Below are positions 42,397 to 52,000 of a DNA stretch of 64,000 nucleotides, one piece after another; the first letter of the stretch is position 1, and the number at the start of each line of letters is the position of its first letter. Source of the DNA: Microbacterium sp. LWH13-1.2 (GTDB lineage Bacteria > Actinomycetota > Actinomycetes > Actinomycetales > Microbacteriaceae); the NCBI RefSeq assembly GCF_038397735.1, contig NZ_CP151635.1:2852001-2916000 (forward strand), read 5' to 3'. Under the pieces are notes generated by a model. The model was not told the DNA's origin, ran no database searches, and was given only the letters and a program-made list of their open reading frames with translations. A program made the translations under genes and the position numbers.

Positions 42397-43460
42397 GCGG
42401 ACACCTCTTCCTTGGCGAGGACCTGTTCGACCGGTCGGGCCTTGCGGCGCGAGCGGAACCAGCTGCGCACCCGCTGCGACTGCAGCAGGCACAGGATGAC
42501 GATCACGATGGCCTTGAAGGCAGGGGTCGCCGACGAAGAGACGCCGAGATACAGCACGGTCTTGTCGAGGGTGGCGATGAGCAGCGCTCCGACGAACGCA
42601 CCGCTGAGCGAGAACTTGCCGCCCGCCAACGATGCACCGCCGATCACGACCGCGAGGATCGCATCGAGCTCGAGCTGGTATCCGGTGCGCGAGATGTCGA
42701 CGGTCATCACGCTGCCGACCGACATGATCCCCGCGATCCCGGCGAGGATGCCGCTCATGATGTACGCCGTCAGCAGCAGGCCCTTCGGCTTGATCCCCGC
42801 CATGCGGCTGGCGCGGGGGTTGATGCCGATGGCCTCGATCATGAGTCCCAGCGCGCTGCGCCTGACGACCCAGCCGACGGCGATCACGATGAGCACGGCG
42901 AGGATGAACACCACGGGGATGCCGATCACGAAGCCGTTCGCGATCCACCGGAACGCATCGTTCGACGCGGTGGTGTTCTGTCCGCCGGTGATCACCTTGG
43001 CGATTCCCCGCCCGGCGAGCATGAGCACCAGCGTGGCGATGAAAGGCTGCAGCCCGACGTAGGCGACGAGCAGGCCGTTGACCGCCCCGAGGATGCCGGT
43101 GATGACCAGCGCGAGTCCGACCGCGGCGAGCGCCGCGCCGAAGGAGTCACCCGCGGCGCTGAGGAACTCCATCGAGACGGCCCCGGCCACGGCCATGAGC
43201 GATCCGACCGAGAGGTCGATGCCGCCCGTGGCGATGACGAGCGACATCCCGATGGCGATCATCATGATCGGCGCCGCCTGGCGCAGGATGTCGATGAGGT
43301 TGCCGACGAGGTTTCCGTTGTTCGGGTTGATCGAGAGCGCGAGGTAGGTCGGGTCCTTGATCACGTTCAGGGCGAGCAGCGCGAGGATCGCGACGATGCC
43401 CCAGAAGAACGGCTTGTGGATCAGGTCCCGCCAGATGGTGGTGCCGGCTGACGCGGTCAT
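42393..43460 (-). CDS. Furanose ABC transporter permease 1 (YtfT-like)
   Basis: A 355-residue CUT2 permease, paralogous to the following one. It carries IATGGIDLSVGSLMAVAGAVS and YVGLQPFIATLVLMLAGRGIAKV. The loop INPRASRMAGIKPKGLLL is the segment that contacts the ATPase in this family. It overlaps the ATPase gene upstream (ATGA) and the second permease downstream (ATGA). Together the two permeases would form a heterodimeric channel. Confidence 0.9.
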   Translation of the reverse strand: MTASAGTTIWRDLIHKPFFWGIVAILALLALNVIKDPTYLALSINPNNGNLVGNLIDILRQAAPIMMIAIGMSLVIATGGIDLSVGSLMAVAGAVSMEFLSAAGDSFGAALAAVGLALVITGILGAVNGLLVAYVGLQPFIATLVLMLAGRGIAKVITGGQNTTASNDAFRWIANGFVIGIPVVFILAVLIVIAVGWVVRRSALGLMIEAIGINPRASRMAGIKPKGLLLTAYIMSGILAGIAGIMSVGSVMTVDISRTGYQLELDAILAVVIGGASLAGGKFSLSGAFVGALLIATLDKTVLYLGVSSSATPAFKAIVIVILCLLQSQRVRSWFRSRRKARPVEQVLAKEEVSA

Positions 43461-45064
43461 CGCGCTGCCTCCTTGTCGGTCGTGGGGGCGATGCTATCGG
43501 GCACGGCGCCGTCGGTGTCGTCGAGCGTCTCGGCCGCGGCCTCCACGCCGTGGGCGGCGATCACATCGACGATCACCTGCGCGGTGACATCGGGGCCGTT
43601 CTGGATCTCGCCGATCTTGCGGTGGTCCTTCAGCACGACGATCCGCTCGGAGAGACGCACGACCTCTTCGAGCTCGGAGGAGATGAACACCACGGCGACG
43701 CCGTCTTCGGCGAGCGCGGCCACCGCCTCCTGGATCTCGGCCTTCGCGCCCACGTCGATGCCGCGGGTCGGCTCGTCGAGGATCAGCAGCTCGGGCTGCG
43801 TGGCGAGCCAGCGCCCGAGCAGCACCTTCTGCTGGTTGCCACCGGAGAGGTTCTTGATCATCCGGTCGGGGTCGGCCGGCCGGACGTTGAACTGCGCGAT
43901 GTAGCGGTCGACGATCGCATCCTGCTCCTTGCGGCTCATCGGCCGCGCCCAGCCGCGTTCGGCCTGAACCGCGAGGACGATGTTCTCGCGAACGGTCAGG
44001 TCTCCGATGATGCCTTCGTCGCGTCGATTCTCGGTCGAGAAGGCGATCCGACGTGGCAGCGCATCGGCGGGAGAACGCAGATCGACGGTGCGGCCGTGGA
44101 GCTCGATCGCTCCCTCGTCGGGGCGATCGGCCCCGTAGAGCAGACGTGCGAGCTCGGTGCGTCCCGACCCCAGCAGGCCGGCGAATCCGACCACCTCGCC
44201 GGGGCGGATGTCGAGGTCGGTCGCCTCGACCGCACCACGCCGTGCGATGCCGGATGCCGAGAGCAGCGGCTTCTCGTCGACCTCACGCGGCGCGCGGCGG
44301 CGGTTGCCGCCCAGGGACTTCAGCGCGTCGAGGTCCTTGCCGATCATGGTCGAGATGAGGGCGTGCCGGTCGAGGTCTCGGGTGAGGTACTCGCCCTGGT
44401 ATCGACCGTTGCGCAGCACCGTCAGGCGGTCGCTGATCGCGTAGACCTGATCGAGGAAGTGTGAGACGAAGAGGATCGCGACGCCCTGATCGCGCAGCGC
44501 CCTGATCACGGTGAAGAGGCCGTCGACCTCGGCGGCGTCGAGGCTGGAGGTCGGCTCGTCGAGGATGAGGACCTTGGCCTTGATCGCCATCGCGCGGCTG
44601 ATGGCGACGAGCTGCTGCAGCGCGATCGAGAGAGTCGAGAGCGGTCGGCGCGTGTCGAGGTGCGCCAGCCCGAGTCGGGAGAGGGCATCGGTCGCCGCTC
44701 GGTGCGTGGCCGTCCAGTTGATGCCGAACACGCCCCGCAGTTCATGGCCGAGCATCACGTTCTCGCCGATCGAGAGGTTGGGGGCGAGGTTGACCTCCTG
44801 GTACACCGTCGAGATCCCGGCATCCTGAGCGTCACCGGCTCCGCCGAAGCTGCGCTCGGCGCCCGTGACGACGATGGATCCGGAGTCGATCGGATAGACG
44901 CCGGTCAGCGCCTTGATGAGGGTCGATTTGCCGGCACCGTTCTCGCCCATGAGCGCGTGCACCTCGCCCGGGAAGAGCCGGAAGTCGACTCCGTCGAGGG
45001 CTTTCACTCCGGGGAACTCGATCGAGATGCCCCGCATCTCGACGATGGGCAGTTCTTCGTTCAT
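43457..45064 (-). CDS. Furanose ABC transporter double ATPase 1 (YtfR-like)
   Basis: A 535-residue protein with two nucleotide-binding domains. Domain 1 has Walker A GENGAGKST, a degenerate signature LSIALQQLVAISRAM and Walker B VLILDEPTSSLD. Domain 2 has a shortened Walker A (GLLGSGRTELARLL) and the full signature LSGGNQQKVLLGRWL with LLILDEPTRGID. This asymmetry is standard for CUT2 ATPases. The ATG at 45064 has GGAG seven bases upstream. The last 35 residues are an Ala/Asp-rich extension. A close paralogue is encoded three kilobases upstream in the same operon. Confidence 0.92.
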   Translation of the reverse strand: MNEELPIVEMRGISIEFPGVKALDGVDFRLFPGEVHALMGENGAGKSTLIKALTGVYPIDSGSIVVTGAERSFGGAGDAQDAGISTVYQEVNLAPNLSIGENVMLGHELRGVFGINWTATHRAATDALSRLGLAHLDTRRPLSTLSIALQQLVAISRAMAIKAKVLILDEPTSSLDAAEVDGLFTVIRALRDQGVAILFVSHFLDQVYAISDRLTVLRNGRYQGEYLTRDLDRHALISTMIGKDLDALKSLGGNRRRAPREVDEKPLLSASGIARRGAVEATDLDIRPGEVVGFAGLLGSGRTELARLLYGADRPDEGAIELHGRTVDLRSPADALPRRIAFSTENRRDEGIIGDLTVRENIVLAVQAERGWARPMSRKEQDAIVDRYIAQFNVRPADPDRMIKNLSGGNQQKVLLGRWLATQPELLILDEPTRGIDVGAKAEIQEAVAALAEDGVAVVFISSELEEVVRLSERIVVLKDHRKIGEIQNGPDVTAQVIVDVIAAHGVEAAAETLDDTDGAVPDSIAPTTDKEAAR

Positions 45065-45084
45065 GCTGTCTCTCCGTCCGGGAG

Positions 45085-45120
45085 AGCCCGGGTGGCGCAG
45101 GAATCCGCGCCACCCGGGCT
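45085..45120 (-). promoter_or_regulatory. Intercistronic GC hairpin after the binding-protein gene
   Basis: A perfect 14-base stem (45085-45098 with 45107-45120, 8-base loop) fills most of the gap between the binding-protein stop (45159) and the ATPase start (45064). Like the hairpins at 35053 and 58877, it probably leaves more binding-protein mRNA than ATPase/permease mRNA. Confidence 0.78.
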
Positions 45121-45158
45121 CGATGCCGGATCGCTCCGGCGTCGGCGTCGGTGCTCGG

Positions 45159-46154
45159 TCAGTACTTGCGGTCGGCCAGCACGGCCTGCGCCGCCTCAGC
45201 GGAGTCGAACGCCTCACTGGGGACGACGATGTACGACTCGACGTCTTCGCCGGCGAGCGCCTTCTCGACGACCTCGAGAGCGGTCTCGCCGAACAGCGGG
45301 TTGTACTCGTGCACGTAGCTGAGCTGACCGTCGGCGAGCGCCTGCATGGCGTTCTTCGTGCCGTCGATCGTGGCGATCTTGACGTCTTCTCCGACGACGA
45401 GTCCGGCCTCTTCCGCAGCCTGCGCTGCGCCGAGACCCATCTCGTCGTTCTGCGCGAACACCAGCTGGATGTCGTTGCCCGAGGCCTTGAGCATCGTCTC
45501 GAAGACGCTCTTGCCCTCTTCCGCCGACCAGTTCGCGGTCTGCGCGTCGAGCTTCGTGAGCGAGGAGTCGCCGAGGCCCTCGTCGAAGCCCGTGTTGCGC
45601 TCGTTCACGACGCCGACACCGGCAGGCCCCTCGAGCACGACGTAGTTTCCGCCGTCGGGGAACGTGGCCGCAGCCCAGGTGCCGACCTCCTTCGCGACCT
45701 CGACGTTGTCGGGAGCGATGCGGGTCACGTACAGGCTGTCGTCGTCCGGCTCGATGCCGCGGTCGAGCAGGATCACGGGGATCTCCGCCTCCTGTGCACG
45801 CTTGAGCGAGTCCTCCCAGCCCGAGGCCTCGGTGGCCGACAGCAGGATGACGTCGACGCCCTCGTCGACGAACGACGTGAACGCGTCGATCTGCGACTTC
45901 TGGTCGAGGTTCGTGGCGGGGGCGTACTTGAGGTCGTATCCGGCCTCCTCCGTGAAGGTGTCCTGGATGTTCTGCTCGTTGGCTTCGCGCCATGCACCTT
46001 CTGGGCCGACGGCCACGAAGCCGACGGTGGTGATCTCCTCCGAGCCGCCGCCGTCGCCGCCGGAGTCGCCCGTCGAGCAGGCCGCAAGGCCGATGGTGAG
46101 TGCGCCGACTGCTGCCAGGCCGAACGCGACGCGGATGCGCTTCTTCGCGGACAT
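45159..46154 (-). CDS. Furanose ABC transporter substrate-binding lipoprotein (YtfQ-like)
   Basis: A 331-residue ribose-type binding lipoprotein. The lipobox ends at cysteine 26 (IGLAAC), followed by a Gly/Ser-rich linker. EITTVGFVAVGPEGAWREANE and the NQNIQDTFTEEAG-type segment following it resemble YtfQ. VILLDRGIEPDDDSLYVTRI and VFAQNDEMGLGAAQAAEEAG are standard for the fold. The ATG at 46154 has a near-perfect AAGGAGGAG ribosome site; the open frame extends 28 codons upstream without one. Transcription probably starts at the promoter with operator at 46255-46284. Ligand inferred: L-arabinofuranose or D-galactofuranose. Confidence 0.92.
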   Translation of the reverse strand: MSAKKRIRVAFGLAAVGALTIGLAACSTGDSGGDGGGSEEITTVGFVAVGPEGAWREANEQNIQDTFTEEAGYDLKYAPATNLDQKSQIDAFTSFVDEGVDVILLSATEASGWEDSLKRAQEAEIPVILLDRGIEPDDDSLYVTRIAPDNVEVAKEVGTWAAATFPDGGNYVVLEGPAGVGVVNERNTGFDEGLGDSSLTKLDAQTANWSAEEGKSVFETMLKASGNDIQLVFAQNDEMGLGAAQAAEEAGLVVGEDVKIATIDGTKNAMQALADGQLSYVHEYNPLFGETALEVVEKALAGEDVESYIVVPSEAFDSAEAAQAVLADRKY

Positions 46155-46254
46155 GATTCTCCTCCTTGAGACGCCGGTAGTCACTCCGGCAACGGTGGAC
46201 CGGTCGTGGTCCCTGTCGTGATTGCAGGACTGCGGCATCGCAGGTCCTGCGGCG

Positions 46255-46284
46255 ATGTTACCGGGAACAATTTCTGGAACACAA
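46255..46284 (-). promoter_or_regulatory. Promoter with TGTTACCGGGAACA operator before the binding-protein gene
   Basis: On the minus strand TTGTGT (46284-46279) and TAACAT (46260-46255) are 18 bases apart, with the operator TGTTACCGGGAACA at 46256-46269 overlapping the -10. The same arrangement recurs at 48928-48957 and 52653-52682. It would allow the binding protein and the genes after it to be transcribed separately from the LacI-ATPase part of the operon. Confidence 0.75.
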
Positions 46285-46325
46285 GAGGTTCTGACGAAAT
46301 CAGCGTTTCTAATCGGTCTCGATTC

Positions 46326-46339
46326 TGTTACCGATCACA
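46326..46339. promoter_or_regulatory. Second operator-like site at the end of the ATPase 2 gene
   Basis: TGTTACCGATCACA at 46326-46339 matches the same palindrome with one arm altered. It overlaps the stop codon of the ATPase gene at 46335 and lies 70 bases from the operator at 46256-46269, a spacing compatible with repressor looping (inference). Confidence 0.55.
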
Positions 46340-47882
46340 GTCCGCTTGTCAGACTCAGCTCGGCCGCGATCATCTCGACGACCGTGTCTACGGTCACACC
46401 TGGACCGTTGCTGAGCTCGCCGATCTTCTCGCGGTCCTTCAGCACGATGATGCGATCGCTCAGCCGCACGACCTCCTCGAGCTCTGACGAGATGAACACG
46501 ACGGCCACGCCGTCTCCGGCCAGCTGGCTGATGCGGCGCTGCACCTCGACCTTCGCCGCGATGTCGATCCCCCGAGTGGGCTCGTCGAGGATCAGCACGT
46601 GAGGGCGCACCGCCAGCGCCCTGGCGAGAAGCACCTTCTGCTGCGTTCCCCCCGACAGGAGGCCGACGGGACGGTCGAGGTCCGTGGAGTCGAGGTGCAG
46701 CGCCTCCACGTAGGTCTCCACGAGACTCTTCGACTCGGCGTGCGAGAGAGGACGAGTCCATCCGCGCAGCGCCTGGAGCGAGAGGATGATGTTCTCGCGC
46801 GCAGTGAGGTCGCCGATGATGCCCTGCGTTCCGCGGTTCTCCGCCGACAGGGCGATGCGATGCCGCAGCGCGGCAGAAGGGTTCTTCAGCTGCACCTTCT
46901 CGCCGTCCACCCACAGCTCGCCGCTGTCGGCACGCACCGTGCCGCTCAGCAGAGAGGCGAGCTCCGTGCGTCCTGAGCCTCGAAGCCCCGCGAGGCCCAC
47001 GATCTCACCGCGCTGGACCTCGACATCCATCCGCTCCAGCTCGCCGCGGCGACCGAGACCGGACGCCTGCATGGCCGGCTCTCCGTCGTACGCGTAATGG
47101 TGCGCCTTGCGCTCCGAGCCGAGCGCTCTGAGGCTGTCGATGTCCTTGCCCAGCATCTTCGAGATCAGGTCGGCTCGGTCGAGATCGCGCGTCGCGTACT
47201 CGCCGACCCGTCGCCCACCGCGCAGCACCGTCATGCGGTCGCTGATCGCGAACGCCTGCTCGAGGAAGTGCGAGATGAAGAGGATCGCGACACCGCGCTG
47301 CCGGAGGCCCCGGATGACGCGCATGAGCGTGGCGACCTCGGCGACATCGAGACTCGAAGTCGGTTCGTCGAGCACGAGGACCCGCGGCTCATCGACGACG
47401 GCCCTGGCCAGCGCGACGAGCTGCTTCTGCGCGGGCGTCAGCATCGACAACGGCGTCTTGGGGTCGAGGTCGTCGAGTCCCAGCCACGCCAGCGCCTCGC
47501 CGGCATCCGCTCTGGTGCGGCGCCAGTCGATGCCGAAGTGCCCGCGTCGCTCCCTGCCGAGCATGACGTTCTCAGCCACGCTGAGGTTCGGGCTCAGCTG
47601 CGCCTCCTGGAACACCGTCGCGATGCCGGCCGCGCGACTGTCGGCGACTCCCGAGAATCGGCGAGCCTCGCCATCGACGAAGACCGTCCCCTCTTCAGGC
47701 ACGAGCGTGCCGGTGATCACCGCCACGAGCGTCGATTTTCCTGCGGCGTTCTCACCCATCACGGCGTGCACCTCGCCGGGGAACAGCCGGAAATCGACGT
47801 CGTCGAGTGCGCGCACGCCGGGGAAGTCGACCGTGATGCCCTCGAGCCGCACCACCGGCTCGGGACCACGGTCGAGTGTCAT
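46335..47882 (-). CDS. Furanose ABC transporter double ATPase 2 (YtfR-like paralogue)
   Basis: A 515-residue protein with two nucleotide-binding domains, clearly paralogous to the ATPase at 43457 (shared FPGVxALDxVDFRLFPGEVHA and ENVMLGxExRGxFGI blocks). Walker A of domain 1 reads GENAAGKST instead of GENGAGKST. The domain 1 signature is degenerate (LTPAQKQLVALARAV) and domain 2 has LSGGTQQKVLLARAL with VLILDEPTRGID. It starts at 47882 overlapping the stop of the LacI gene (ATGA), and is followed by 180 bases containing a promoter. No permease or binding protein is left without an ATPase here, so the purpose of a second one is unclear. Confidence 0.9.
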   Translation of the reverse strand: MTLDRGPEPVVRLEGITVDFPGVRALDDVDFRLFPGEVHAVMGENAAGKSTLVAVITGTLVPEEGTVFVDGEARRFSGVADSRAAGIATVFQEAQLSPNLSVAENVMLGRERRGHFGIDWRRTRADAGEALAWLGLDDLDPKTPLSMLTPAQKQLVALARAVVDEPRVLVLDEPTSSLDVAEVATLMRVIRGLRQRGVAILFISHFLEQAFAISDRMTVLRGGRRVGEYATRDLDRADLISKMLGKDIDSLRALGSERKAHHYAYDGEPAMQASGLGRRGELERMDVEVQRGEIVGLAGLRGSGRTELASLLSGTVRADSGELWVDGEKVQLKNPSAALRHRIALSAENRGTQGIIGDLTARENIILSLQALRGWTRPLSHAESKSLVETYVEALHLDSTDLDRPVGLLSGGTQQKVLLARALAVRPHVLILDEPTRGIDIAAKVEVQRRISQLAGDGVAVVFISSELEEVVRLSDRIIVLKDREKIGELSNGPGVTVDTVVEMIAAELSLTSGL

Positions 47883-48898
47883 CGCGACTCCCGGGGAGCC
47901 GCGGAGGATGCGCGAGCCACGAGCTCGGTCGGGATACGGGTGAGCGCGGGGATGTCGCGCCCCTCGATCGCCGCACGCAGCATCTCGACGACCGCGCCGC
48001 CGAGCGCGCCGAAGTCCTGGCGGACCGTCGTCAGCGGCGGCAGGAAATGCCGGGCGAGCGGCACGTCGTCGAATCCGACCACGCTCAGGTCCGTCGGCAC
48101 CTCGAAGCCCCTGTCGTGCAGTCCGTGGATGAGTCCGATGGCCATGTCGTCGTTCGCGGCGAAGATCGCGGTGTAGTCGGGCAGACGCGTCAGGCCCTTG
48201 GCGAAGTCGTACGCGAAGTCGGCAGACCAGTCGCCGACGACGATCGGCCGTTCCCGGATGCCCCACGACTTGGCCCGCGAGTGGAAGGCGCGCTCGCGAG
48301 CCCTCGCGTCCAGCCAGTCCAGGGGGCCCGCGAGATGCAGGATGTCGCGGTGTCCGAGCGCGACGAGGTGGTCGACCACCAGTGTCGTGCCCGCGTGCTG
48401 GTCGATCGACACCGTCAGGAAGGTCGGATCGGCGTCGGCCTTCACCACGAGCATCGGCACCGTGATCGCGATGCGGCGCAGAGCCGCGACGGACGACGAA
48501 CGGGGCGCGATCACGCAGAGCGCATCGACACCCTGGGTGACGAGGTTGTCGACGGCCTCCTGCGGCGACAGCGCATCGCCCTCATGGAGCGCGATCGGTG
48601 TGACCGAGTACCCCGCCGCACGGGCGGAGAGTTCGACCGCACGCAGGATGCTGGTCGGGCCATGGGCCACGGCGCTCTCGACGATCACACCGATACGACG
48701 TGTGCGCTGCGTGGCGAGTGCGCGGGCGACCATGTTGGGCCGGTAGTCGAGCTCTTCGATCGCCTCGAGCACACGCCGCTTGGTGTCGGGCTTGATGTTG
48801 GGGTGATCGTTGAGCACCCGCGACACCGTCATGTGCGAGACGCCAGCGATGGTGGCGACCTGACGGATGTTGGGCTTGTCGGAACCGACGTTCACCAT
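47879..48898 (-). CDS. LacI-family regulator of the furanose/arabinan regulon
   Basis: A 339-residue LacI protein: helix-turn-helix IRQVATIAGVSHMTVSRVLN (about residues 10-29), hinge NMVARALATQRTRRIGV, effector domain with FAANDDMAIGLIHGL and VVGFDDVPLARHF. The start is the ATG at 48898, four bases after GGAGGTG's end, or the adjacent GTG. It is the first gene of the leftward transport operon. A TGTTACCGAGAACA site overlaps its own predicted -10, so it is probably autoregulated and is the best candidate to bind the related sites at 46256 and 52654. Confidence 0.9.
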   Translation of the reverse strand: MVNVGSDKPNIRQVATIAGVSHMTVSRVLNDHPNIKPDTKRRVLEAIEELDYRPNMVARALATQRTRRIGVIVESAVAHGPTSILRAVELSARAAGYSVTPIALHEGDALSPQEAVDNLVTQGVDALCVIAPRSSSVAALRRIAITVPMLVVKADADPTFLTVSIDQHAGTTLVVDHLVALGHRDILHLAGPLDWLDARARERAFHSRAKSWGIRERPIVVGDWSADFAYDFAKGLTRLPDYTAIFAANDDMAIGLIHGLHDRGFEVPTDLSVVGFDDVPLARHFLPPLTTVRQDFGALGGAVVEMLRAAIEGRDIPALTRIPTELVARASSAAPRESR

Positions 48899-48927
48899 GC
48901 GCACCTCCGTCGGCCAGGCCTCGGAGA

Positions 48928-48957
48928 ATGTTACCGAGAACACCCCCGGACCTGCAA
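48928..48957 (-). promoter_or_regulatory. Promoter with operator of the LacI-headed transport operon
   Basis: On the minus strand TTGCAG (48957-48952) and TAACAT (48933-48928) are 18 bases apart. TGTTACCGAGAACA at 48929-48942 overlaps the -10, exactly as at the promoters near 46255 and 52653. Confidence 0.75.
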
Positions 48958-48969
48958 TGGATGACGGGC

Positions 48970-49013
48970 GACCCGCCCCTTCCTTCGGCGCGGCCGGAAG
49001 GAAGAGGCGGGTC
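48970..49013 (-). terminator. Terminator downstream of the GH43 gene
   Basis: GACCCGCC (48970-48977) pairs with GGCGGGTC (49006-49013), and inside it TTCCTTC pairs with GAAGGAA across a small internal loop. It lies about 40 bases beyond the stop of the leftward GH43 gene and directly before the LacI promoter. Confidence 0.8.
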
Positions 49014-49053
49014 ATCAGAAGGTCAGGCATTGCCGGCGCGCGGCGTCCTCACC

Positions 49054-52000
49054 TCAGTCCGTCCCGATCTCTGCGACTCGGACTGATCTGCGGCGCCGGA
49101 CCCAGAACGCGGATCCGAGGGCCAGCAGGATCGCGCCGAGCAACGCAGCCATCAACGATCCGCTCGCGTCACCGCCGGTAGCGGCCAGCGACCCACCGGT
49201 GCCGTCGCCTCCTCCGCCGGAGGAGGAGCCACCGTCGGTGCCGCCACCGGAGACCCGCGTGACGGTGATCGGCAGTCGCGCGAGCTCGGTCTCACCATCG
49301 CGGAGGATGATGTGGTGCAGACCGGCTGTCGCATCTGCCGGGATCACGACGGTGGCCTCGATCTCGCCGCCTTCGACGGCGACCGTGGCGAGCGCCCGGT
49401 ATGTGCTGGCGATGCCGATCTCGACCTCGTCCGCTGCCACACCGGCAGCGGTGACGGTGACGGATCCACCCGCCGCGACCTTCGACGCGGAGAGTTCAGC
49501 GGTCAGCTGCGATCCCGGGCCGTCGTCGACCGTGTCGAACGACCAGTTGTCGACCTCGAACAGGTCGACATCCGCGCCGACGCCCTCGGGGCCGGCGAAG
49601 ACGAAGAACACATCGTGCTCGCCCGTGGCACCGGTGACCTCGGCTTCGACCGTGGTCCACTCTCCGACCGTGCCGTCGACGGGGATCTCCGCCACGACGG
49701 GGCCGTCGACGTCATCCAGACGCACCTGGATGCTGCCACCGGCGACCAACGGCTTCACCTTCGCAGACACCTTCTGGGCGCCGGAGCCGAAGTCGACACC
49801 GGAGATGCCGGAGAAGTCCCCGTCATCGATGCCCGAGAGCACCATGTTGCCCGAACCGTTGTGCTCGGGGAACTCGACCGAGGCGGCATCCGTCTTGGCC
49901 GTGGTGACGCCCAGCTGCCAGGCCAGCGTCTCGGCCTCGAAGGTGCGGTACGGATCGAAGCTCTCGACCTGTTCCACGCCCGCCTTGGTTCCGACGATCG
50001 GCTTGATGGTGCCGTCCTGGTTGAACTCGAGCTTGTCGATGTGGACCGAGCGGTATCCCTGTGTCGCGCCCGGGGTTCCGAGAGCCGACGCCCACGCCGC
50101 CCCACGCGTCTGCGCGTGGTAGGTGAAGTAGGTCTCGCCCTTGTAGGTGAACATGTCGGAGTGGTTGTTGCCGCCGTTGCCCGCTCCGAAGAACGTGCCC
50201 TGGTTCTGGAACGCCACGCCCGCGTACTCCGAGGAACCGAGCTTCATCGGGTCATCGGTCATCATGTACGCGATCGCACCGCGCGACGGGTACTGTCCCG
50301 GCGCCTCGTTCACCTGGAAGTTCGACGAGTACGAGTAGTAGTACTTGCCGTCGCGCTTGAACATGCTCGACGCTTCGAACATGCCGGGGGCATCGATCTC
50401 GACCGGGTCGCCGTCGAGGGTGACCATGTCGTCCTTCAGCTTCACGACACGGGTCGACTTCGGGTTCTGCGGCCCCTGCACGTTCGGCGCGGTGCCGATC
50501 TGCGAGTTGCCGCCGAAGTACAGGTAGCCCTGGCCGTCGTCGTCGATGAACACCTCGGGGTCGAAGAGCCACATGCCTGCCGGGAATCCGCCGTCGGCGA
50601 TGTAGTCGCTCGACACGGTGTCGGGGATGATCTTCTTGCCGAGCGGATCCACCCACGGCCCGAGGGGCGACCCGCCGACGACGACCGCCGTTCCGGTGCC
50701 GCTGTCGCAGAAGTACAGATAGACCTTGCCGTCCTTCTCGATCGCCGCCGGAGCCCACGAGTTGCGGGCCCACGGGGCAGCGCCGCCCTCACGAGCGATC
50801 GGCACCGAGCCGTGGTCGACCCAGTTGACCATGTCGATCGTCGACATCACGTTGAGACGCGTGATGCCGCCGTAGCCGTTCGACTGTGTCGGCAGGCCGT
50901 TCTCGTCCTTGCTGTTCAGGTCGTACTGCTGGGTGTCATCGGTCGAGTAGATGTACAGGCGACCGTTGTAGACGAGGTGGTGCGGGTCGGCGCCGAACTT
51001 GTGGCCGACGAGCGGGTTGTGGTCGCCGATCGGCTTGGTCTGCACCTTCTCGAGGCTCGTGAACGCGGGCACTTCGGGCGCATCGGCGATCTTGACGAGC
51101 GAGAGTTCGTCGACCGAGAAGTCCTGCAGAGCCTCGGAGCCCCAGGGAGTCTCCACGAACAGCCATCCCGCAGCGACGTGCCTGGCCTCGGCCGTGAACT
51201 CCTGCGAGAAGGCGCCCCATTCGCCCTTCGTGAACGTGTGCCCGTAGTCGGCGCATCCGTTGAAGTTCGTCGGGCAGAAGGTGAAGTTGAACTGCTGGGT
51301 GGCGTTGCCCTCGTCGTACTTCAGTTTTCCGGTGAGGCGGTACGAGGCACCGAGCTCGATCTTGTCCGCGACACTCGCAAACGGGCCCGACTGGGTGTTC
51401 TCCCGGCCGGTGACTTTCAGGGAGTGCGCGCCGCTCGCCGCGTCGTCGCTGAGAGCCAGCGTGCCACCGCGGGTGTTGGTCCACCCGGTCAGGTCCGAGA
51501 CGAAGCGGCCGTCAGGCAGGAGGTTGCCCGGCACCGCCGGCGGCTCGACTGCGGCGGACGACCCGCCGTCCGTCGTCAGCGACACGTCATCGATCAGAAA
51601 GGACTGGACGTCGGTGTTCCACGGCGTTTCGACGAAGAGGATGTCGTAGTCGGCCGTCAGGGGCGAGAAAGTCTTCTCGAGGGTGGACCACTCGCCGGCC
51701 GTTGCCGTCGCCGAGACCACCACGTCACAGCGACTGCGCGATGACGTGCACAGAACGACGTTGAAGTCCTGCGTGGCGCGCCCGGCGTCGAACTTCAGCG
51801 AGAGCGAGAGGTCATAGGACTGATCCGTCTTCAGCAGTCCCGTCACCGTGGCGGTGGGGCCCGACTGGAAACTCGAGCGGTCGCTGATCGCAAGAGCCTT
51901 CGCGCCCGTGCGGGCGTCCGCGCTCTCCGTGAGCGTCCCTCCGAGTGGCGCAGACCATCCCGACAGTCCGCTCTCGAAAGTGCCGTTGTCGATGATGCTC

